64,000 bases of DNA from Dreissena polymorpha (lineage: Eukaryota; Mollusca; Bivalvia; Myida; Dreissenidae): contig NC_068362.1 of the NCBI RefSeq assembly GCF_020536995.1, positions 100,825,187-100,889,186 on the forward strand, written 5' to 3'. Shown here one piece after another: positions 57,501 through 64,000 of the stretch; the stretch's first letter is position 1; every line of letters starts with the position of its first letter. Made by a program: the position numbers and the translations under genes. The notes beneath the pieces were generated by a model that saw only the letters and a list, made by a program, of their open reading frames with translations, did not search any database and had not been told where the DNA came from.

Positions 57501-60500
57501 TTTTTTTACATGATGTCACAATTCAACAGCCTCCTGTTCAAGTAAACTGGTATCAGGATTGTGTCAAACCATCTCTCCAGTTCACTGACATAAGGATGTT
57601 GTAAAAAGTGGTAAATGCCATCACAATTCCACAGCAACCTCTTCAAGTACACTGATATGAGAGTGCTATTTACTATCACAACTGTCAAACAAAGGCCATA
57701 GTTCAATAACTATTCCAACTAGAGTAATCAAACTTGATTATGGCAGTAGATGTGATAGTGGAGCAGACACATGTGAAGTTTCAAGCTAATACATTTGACG
57801 TTTTTGTGATATTCATGATAAAGTGTTTGCATGCTAAACATTAACCAAGGTGTCATGCCTGGGCGAGTACAATAGCTCAGACTATTCTTCTGATAATCAG
57901 GTTTATTAGAATGACCTAGCTGAGGCTAATACCTACAGCCTTCACATCAGAGGAAACTGTATTTTAACTCAACCAACCTGGGCTGATTTTAGTTTCATTA
58001 AAGAGAAACGTCAGTTTTTAGTCAGTCAGGACACAACACTTTTTACAGCTACAAAAGTATTCATATAAAATAAATACCTGTACATGCATGAGGCTTCTGT
58101 ACAGCTTCTGTTTCAACTTCAGGAACATCCTCATAGCTGTTGTCTGGTTCAGACAATTCTTCAAATGACCCTGCTTTGTAAGGTTCAGGTTCAGGCAATT
58201 CTGCAAGAAAGGATGTGTTGCTCTGCTGAGAGTGTGTGTGGCAACTTTTAGCATTATTTCCGTCATATCATGGCGGTCAGTTAACCTACTCACCATTCCT
58301 GGGCATACTTAGGGCTCTGGCCTAAGTTGGTAACTAAGCACAAACCTACACCAGACTGACCACTACCCTACATAAATCAGAAGTAGTGGAAGAATAACAA
58401 GAGCCAGATGGAAACAACTGCACTCTTGACTATTCGAAAAGTCAGAAATGAAGCAAAGTAAACATATTATGCTCATTTTAAATGCGACATTATTTCAACT
58501 GGGGAGTGAGTCAGGAATTCGATCTAAACCTTTCCCACCAACAAGAGGGCCATGATGGCCCTGAATCGCTCACCTGCGTATCAGTTGCCTCTGTAGAGGG
58601 TCCATAAATTTTGCAGCACCATATCAGAAATAAATGCAAACAGAACCTAGCGCAACTGTTTAATAAGTGTAGTGTAGTCTATTTTAGCAACAGAGAACTT
58701 GACCTTAACACAGACAACAAGGTAGCAATCCAAAGTTGTGTCTTAATATTAGCTACCCACACACCAAGTTTGGTGTCAATGGTCACAGCTTACTCAAGTT
58801 ATTAAATGGAAACTGAATTTCATTTTTAGCAACCTGAGTGACCTTGATCACAGACACCTAGGTAGGAATCCCAAACTGCCTCTTGATATAAGCTACCTAT
58901 ATACGAAGTTTGGCGTCAATAGGCCAAAGCAAACTCAAGTTATTAGGTGGAAATTGAATTTCATTTTTAGCAACAGTGACCTTAATCACAGACATCTGGG
59001 TAACAATCCCAAGCTGCCTCTTGATATAAGTTACCCATACTTTAAGTTTGGAGTCAAAAGGCCAAAGCAAATTCAATTTATTGAGCTGCAACTGAATTTC
59101 TGTTTTTAACAACAGTGACCTTGACCTTGATACTATGGTCATGATTTGAACAACTACTGTAGACATCAGTGCCAGGATGCTTCAGGACAAATTTGGTTAA
59201 AATCTATCTAGTGGTTTAAGAGGAAATGTTGTTTAAAGCAAATTGTTGAGGGACGATGGATGCCGGACGAAGAGCGGTCACAATAGCTCACCATGAGCCT
59301 AAGGCTCAGGTGAGCTAAAAAAATTTACTGCATGTATAGAGTAAGGGGTAAACTGACAGTTTAAGGTTTAAAAAATACTTGTTGTTTAACAAAATCTTAA
59401 AACTTTTGCACAGTTGAGCTTAAGTTTTAACCAGCACAGATACTGTGAATATCCTTATTCCTATATTAGCTAACAACTTACCATCAAGGCTGACCGACGA
59501 AAGGTCGCGACCATTAAACCCCTGTAGTTTACCATCTTCTAAAGCTAGAAGAGCCCTTGCAACTTTTGTTCGTTCAAGCACTGACGTCTGCATTCTGTAC
59601 ACTTCAGTATGTATGGCAACAGAGTGTCCCATGTGATCAGCAATTAACTTCAGCTCATCATCTCTCATATCCATTATCTGTAAAATATGATAACCTATCA
59701 ATTAAGAGTGCCATGGCCATGCCATAATCTATGGCATGTGATCTTAGACTGGTCAGACATCAGATAGTTACAGAGTTTGTTCCCTACCCAATATGGGATA
59801 TATGGTTAAACTGTTCTGTGGAATAATTCTATGGAGCTTGCTGGCTTTATCAAGTCTTTTAGGCTTGGTCATGCTGATCATCAAATATTAACATGTAATA
59901 CTTAAAAACAGGAATTATGCTGTAGAAAAAATAGGGTTGGTATTTCAGCAATTTATTTAAGATGGCCCCTTGTTCACAAAGAAATTGCAAATCTGGATCA
60001 GGATAAAGATTTTTTTACTGTGAATTTCTTCCAAACCAATGTTTTAAAACAGGAATGACTCCAAATGAGTGAAAGAATTATAAAGAGAAATGCAATGATG
60101 CAAAGTGGTTTTATTTTATTGATGTCTTGAGACAGAAAATGTTGATTATTGATTTGAACTGAATTTAATAAATTTAGATCAGGTAAAATTTCAGGATCAT
60201 TGAAAAATTGGATAATGCAAGACAGTGAACAATTGGACATTCGCTTCCCCTTGCAGCAAAAATTTTAAGAGACCTATTTACCTGAGTAGTAGTTGCCAAA
60301 TACTTTCTCAGTTTTGTTGTCCTGACCCGTTCTGGAAAGGCAAGATTGTGACACTTAGATGTGACCACTCTCAGTGCTTCACAGCCATCCTGTGGTGAAT
60401 CTGTACATCTGGAGAATAGGAACGTGTCTGTTGATGGTACACCAGCCTGCGCACGAACCATCAAGAGGTGCGACAAACCTTCCACCATGTCGGTGCTTAG

Positions 60501-63500
60501 AATTACAAACACCTTCCTCAGTCCCCGAGTGCTCTTCCCTCTTACCTCAAGAAGTTCCATTCTGAAATGATAAAAGTAACTACTACCTACAATAGCAGAA
60601 AGAATGCTGACACTTATATGTTTGTCAATAAATTACTGTTTTTCCAAATGTAACGTTTAATTCTCCAGCATGTGTTTGATGACATCAGTACTTTTGAGAC
60701 CTCAAAAGCTGTAATATTATCTTTAAAAGAACTGACCAGTATGTGGTAAGAAAACACAAGTGCCACATTTGTCAGGGTAAGACAAAGTGAATCTACCAGT
60801 CCCATGAGTTGTAAATAAGGAAATCTCACCCTGAGGGTTAGAGATATATGTCCAAAAATGAGGCTTGCCTTAGTTTTTGGACATATATTAATTATATCTA
60901 ACCGGAGGGGTCAGATTTCCTTATCCACAACTCAAGGGGGGGGGGTAAATTTGTTTTTTCTCACCTTTAAATTAATCTATAATTAAAACACAGATTTGAA
61001 ATTGTGACGTACAGACAAACGGACACCGAGGCGATAACAAACTATGTTCCTTTGGGAGTATAAAAACAAACAAGTGTGACCAATTGACAATTTAAACACA
61101 TAACTTGTTACTACTGCAAGTGCTGTATCGTTAAAATAGTAGTTGACTCTTTCAGTTATTTGGATATGCATATTTGCAACATGACTAGCTTTTTTACAAA
61201 TTCTTACGAATGAAAATTAGTCTGTCAGTAGTAGTCAGGTAGTTTGAGACAAATCTATCTCAGACTGAAATTTTGGCGGACAAATCTGTCCAAAGAGTGA
61301 GAAAAATTCTCAGTCCTTGGGGAATGGTTTTGTTACAGTTCTCTTGTGCCTCAGGGTGCACACAATCAAAGCCCTTGAATCCAGAATACCTTGTCTTACT
61401 CCAACAAACTTAAAAGGTACTTATAATTTGATACACTACTAAAACATCTGAAATCAGTTTTGAATGCCATAATCAGGAATATTGAGCATTACCTCTTTAA
61501 CAGAGCCTTTTCACTGACAGCCAGGGAATTGTAGATTTCGGTGTTTGTGTCTAATTCATCTCCTCTTATTCGCTTCTGGAAGTCACTCACTTTCAGCTCA
61601 GAGACCTCATTTACTCTTCTTTTGTTGAAGAGTGCTATGCGGGCGATCAGTAAGTGTGTTATGTACACATACTCGGGATATGTTGGTGCTGGGTTTTCCA
61701 TTTTTATTTGTATTTCTTCCACAAGAAATTTTTTGAGGGACACTAAATCTTCAGTAGAAGGAAGTTCACATCTTTTGTTCATTGCTTTTAGACGCTTGCT
61801 TCTGTTGGCGACTGATGAAACCTTTCCCTTCCACTCGGCATCGAACATTTCTGTGAACTCGTTTGCCTCTTTTTTCCGCCTACAGTCCTGTCTGCGAAGG
61901 CACATGCTTGATTTCAGCAGGCTTACCTGTTTTATATAATGTCCTAAGTTTAAGCCCAGCTGTGATGAACCAATTTCTTGATACATTTCTTTCACAGTTT
62001 TTGCCACTAAATCAAATTTTTGAGCACAGATGAAATGGCTTAAAGGATAGCTGAACAGTTCCTCTCCATTTAATCTTACAAGCAGTCTGGCTAAGCTTCT
62101 CATTTTTGTTCTCACATTGTCTTGGTCTTTCAGTCTTTGCTCTTCCAGTGGTCCCAATCTTCCCAGATGATACAACCCAAACTGTCTTATTAACTCATCT
62201 TCCTGACAAACTTTCTTCAGACCAGGATTTTCTTTGGTTTCTTTCATTTTATCAATAACTTCATCTAACATTTCAATATCTTCATCCTGTTGTTGAAGAA
62301 ATGGGGCTATTTCAAATCTAGCTTCTCTAATGAAGTTTCTCTCAGTGTCATTTTCAGCCCCATCTGGTTTGAAACTGCAGGTTTTGACATGTGACCATAG
62401 AAGTTTGTGATGGTAAAAACCTTTACAAAAACGACAGTGAATATAGTCATATGCATTTGCTGGGACGCCTGGTCTCCTGTACACAATCAAATTCCCCTCT
62501 CCTTTCTGAAGAACCTGTTAAAACAGAATAAAGATGTTTATGATAGTCCTGCATATATCTCCAAAGAAAATATGCTGTAGTGACATTTTCTTTAGATATT
62601 CATGATTATAGCGTTTGCACACTTAACTTTAACTGAAAACCAATGATAACAACAGGATGACTATTAAAGCCCTTCTTATTCTTCAAATGATCAAGCTAAA
62701 GGAACCTGTGGATCGAATTTGAAGCTTAAAGATGGAAAAGTAGGTCATGGTCACATTCATTTATTTTCCCACATACATGTAAAATAATGTACCTGATATT
62801 GAAAATAGCCCATGTTTTCAATTTCTGCCAATACATACAACTTTGTTGGCCCTGAGAAACAAGTTCAATAGGCCAATCTTATGCAACAAACCTCTTAGTC
62901 TAGTTGATTCTTCACGCCAAAGATCTAAGGACTTTTGGTCGTGTACATGAAGGATTTCATATACTGAGAGGCAAAAGAAAGTTAACAGTGTACCTAAATA
63001 TTAATTTCTTTTGAATGAAAACAATTATCAACCTAAAATAAAAACTGGAAATGAATTTCAAACCATTGATTGAATAAATACAGTGACTTCGCGAGGAACA
63101 ACGTTTGACATGATGTCATTATTGAAGTTGTTACAAGCATACCCACACGGCTCTTAGTGCATCTGTGTGTTTTGCCATAAAGACAAAAAGTAAAAGCAGA
63201 GTTTTGCTACACGGAGTACCAACATTGACATGCATAAGTTTTCCTTTTAAAATCATTCAAAAAATCATTTACCAAATTGGTGAAAGATAAAAAAAAAATT
63301 ATTCACAAAACAAAAGTGTAAACTCTCTTTTGTTTCTCAGTACACGTGTATAAGAGGAATGTAGGTGACAAGTATGGTATGGCTAAGGAGCATGGATGAA
63401 AAATAAATGACCATAACTAACAAGAGGGCCAAGATGACCCTTAATTGCTCACCCGAGTAAAATTGATCCCAGGGGCATAATATGAACAATTTGGTAGAGG

Positions 63501-64000
63501 AACTTTAGTTGATGCTTTATGCCAAATATCTTGGCTCTAACTTTAATGGTTTCTGACAAGATTTTTTATGAATTTTCCCTATATAACTCTATGTAGATTT
63601 GTTGATTCCCGGAACGGGCCATTTTTGACCACAGGGGCATAATTTGAACAATCTTTGTAGGGGACCACTAGATGATGCTACATCCCAAATATCAAAGCTC
63701 TAGCTCTCCTGGTTTCAGAAAAGAAGATTTTCAAATTTTGTCCTTTGCCCTTTGAAACAATTATTGATGAAGCACAATGACATTCAAGGATCAGAAAAGC
63801 TTACCATGAGCACTTCGTGCTCAGGTGAGCTAAAAAGTCACTGCTAAATATTGCTTACCTCAACATTATGATTGAAGTTACCCTCATTCTTTAATTTCTG
63901 TAGCTCTGCTCTTTTACTTTTGCTTTTCAGCTCCATTTGACTTATTTTCCTCACCCTTGGTTCTGCTGCATGGACAGCAAATAGGTGTTTTGACATCTTA
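54580..64000 (-). CDS. Tyrosine recombinase gene with Myb-like C-terminus (partial)
   Basis: Exons 63859-64000 (runs off the window), 61493-62514, 60282-60561, 59482-59677, 58078-58200 and 54580-54779 have GT-AG borders and agreeing phases and encode 653 residues to a stop, with no break. Family: animal stand-alone tyrosine recombinases, near Cryptons, present in many copies in fish and molluscs; they cut and rejoin DNA through a 3'-phosphotyrosine. Seen in order: a zinc-finger-like MSKHLFAVHAAEPRV; a second Cys/His pair (HCRFCKGFYHHKLLWSHVKTC); a helical core-binding part; first Arg box NKRRVNEVSEL; GKSTRGLRKV hairpin with a candidate Lys; TKLRKYLATT (second Arg; Thr stands where HxxR has His); HMGHSVAIHTEVYR (His and nucleophile Tyr); an acidic linker; and a Myb/SANT-like RWSKEEESALREAF domain. 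It may be a domesticated gene or an active transposon's gene. The 5' end is not visible. Confidence 0.88.
54950..55335 (+). other. GC-richer patch and unrecognised frame in an intron
   Basis: At 54950-55060 a patch with 'ttcgccgcgctgccatattg' and 'gaggggcgcctacggggtaa' is GC-richer than its surroundings and could be a promoter on the plus strand. A frame with Met at 55166 (MGNKRNKQAITKFDETVKDN) follows and stays open to 55330. I recognise no family. It lies in the last intron of the recombinase gene, on the opposite strand. It could be a first exon or chance. Confidence 0.25.
55340..57035. other. Intron interior, AT-rich, no feature
   Basis: Long AT-rich intron sequence. The minus-strand frame at 56790-57194 has no domain and a composition like intron DNA. 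The phrase 'acacggttccctcc' near 56767 mirrors 'gggagggaaccgtgt' at 56624, an inverted pair of about 15 bp bounding 150 bp, a possible small MITE. Confidence 0.35.
56624..56781. mobile_element. Possible small MITE
   Basis: 'ggggagggaaccgtgtcaca' at the left and 'caacacggttccctccatat' at the right are inverse over about 14 bases. It is AT-rich between them. The short TIR and lack of a clear duplication keep confidence low. Confidence 0.35.
57044..57530. repeat. Decayed GAGGGCC-family repeat
   Basis: Phrases 'agagggcccagatggaatat', 'tatgaccccagtggcataat' and 'taattcaacaatattggtag'-like pieces are remnants of the family seen intact at 58.5 and 63.4 kb. Confidence 0.45.
58541..59323. repeat. GAGGGCC-family dispersed repeat, full length
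   Basis: It starts 'acaagagggccatgatggcc' and 'tgaatcgctcacctgc' and ends 'aaggctcaggtgagctaaaa'. A unit of about 140 bp with 'ggaaattgaatttcattttt' and 'agcaacagtgaccttgatca' is repeated three times inside. It lies in the intron between exons 58078-58200 and 59482-59677 of the recombinase gene. Confidence 0.75.
60806..60933. mobile_element. 128-bp foldback MITE
   Basis: The arms start 'gagttgtaaataaggaaatc' and end with the inverse 'gatttccttatccacaactc'. Further in, 'gatatatgtccaaaaa' pairs with 'tttttggacatatat'. The two arms match along most of their length, so this is a snap-back element in an intron of the recombinase gene. Confidence 0.65.
62520..63415. other. Recombinase gene intron, no feature seen
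   Basis: The intron between exons 63859-64000 and 61493-62514 is AT-rich here, with no gene, tandem unit or TIR visible. Confidence 0.35.
63419..63836. repeat. GAGGGCC-family dispersed repeat, full length
   Basis: It starts 'aacaagagggccaagatgac' and ends 'ttcgtgctcaggtgagctaa'. It contains the same 'ggcataatttgaacaat' and 'ggtttcagaaaagaagattt' phrases as the copy at 50.6 kb. It ends 22 bases before the splice donor of the exon at 63859. Confidence 0.7.

Noticed and set aside
61541-61939. 132-residue plus-strand frame
   Set aside because: It is antisense to the large exon of the tyrosine recombinase gene.

Overview
The window looks like intron-rich, AT-rich genomic DNA from a marine invertebrate, most likely a bivalve mollusc. 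This is an inference. It rests on canonical GT-AG introns, on gene families that are expanded in molluscs (G2E3-like HECT ligases, MULE/SWIM proteins, stand-alone tyrosine recombinases), and on dispersed repeats rich in AGGTCA half-sites or with GAGGGCC...GGTGAGCTAAAA ends, which I know from bivalve genomes. There is no operon structure and no rRNA. The only RNA-gene-like features are two tRNA-like SINE heads or tRNA pseudogenes.

Layout. (1) 1.6-11.9 kb, minus strand: a MULE-type transposase gene with a SWIM zinc finger in seven visible exons. It looks disabled: an hAT-type MITE with an 8-bp target duplication sits in the SWIM exon and the catalytic exon holds an in-frame stop. Its largest intron carries a 3.4-kb TIR element with a second element nested in it. 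A DIRS-like gag fossil lies at 9.0-9.9 kb. (2) 13.2-14.2 kb, minus: a decayed Crypton/DUF3504-type tyrosine recombinase. (3) 18.1-22.4 kb, plus: an array of nine 16-bp palindromes at about 20-bp spacing, then an intact four-exon DDE integrase-core gene of 481 codons, then a near-perfect 104-nt hairpin just after its stop. (4) 23-24 kb: a 156-bp tandem array. (5) 27.2-32.8 kb, minus: a G2E3-like HECT E3 ligase gene with a minisatellite inside its coding sequence; I could not find its catalytic C-lobe. (6) 34-54 kb: mostly repeats, including foldback elements made of short G/C-rich words, a 1.8-kb TIR element inside a minisatellite, a 2.5-kb inverted repeat, and a second, inverted, four-copy palindrome array at 50.3 kb. 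(7) 54.6 kb to the right edge, minus: a tyrosine recombinase gene with six visible exons, all in phase, an N-terminal zinc-finger-like region and a C-terminal Myb-like domain. It runs off the window.

Four of the five gene-sized coding units with recognisable domains derive from DNA-transposon recombinases (MULE, Crypton, DDE integrase core, tyrosine recombinase), and the HECT gene is the exception. Two recombinase genes look intact (DDE and tyrosine recombinase) and two look dead (MULE and Crypton). I see no sign that they act in one pathway. The two palindrome arrays, which share flanks and lie about 100-250 bp upstream of ATGGCGG motifs, are the least explained structure.
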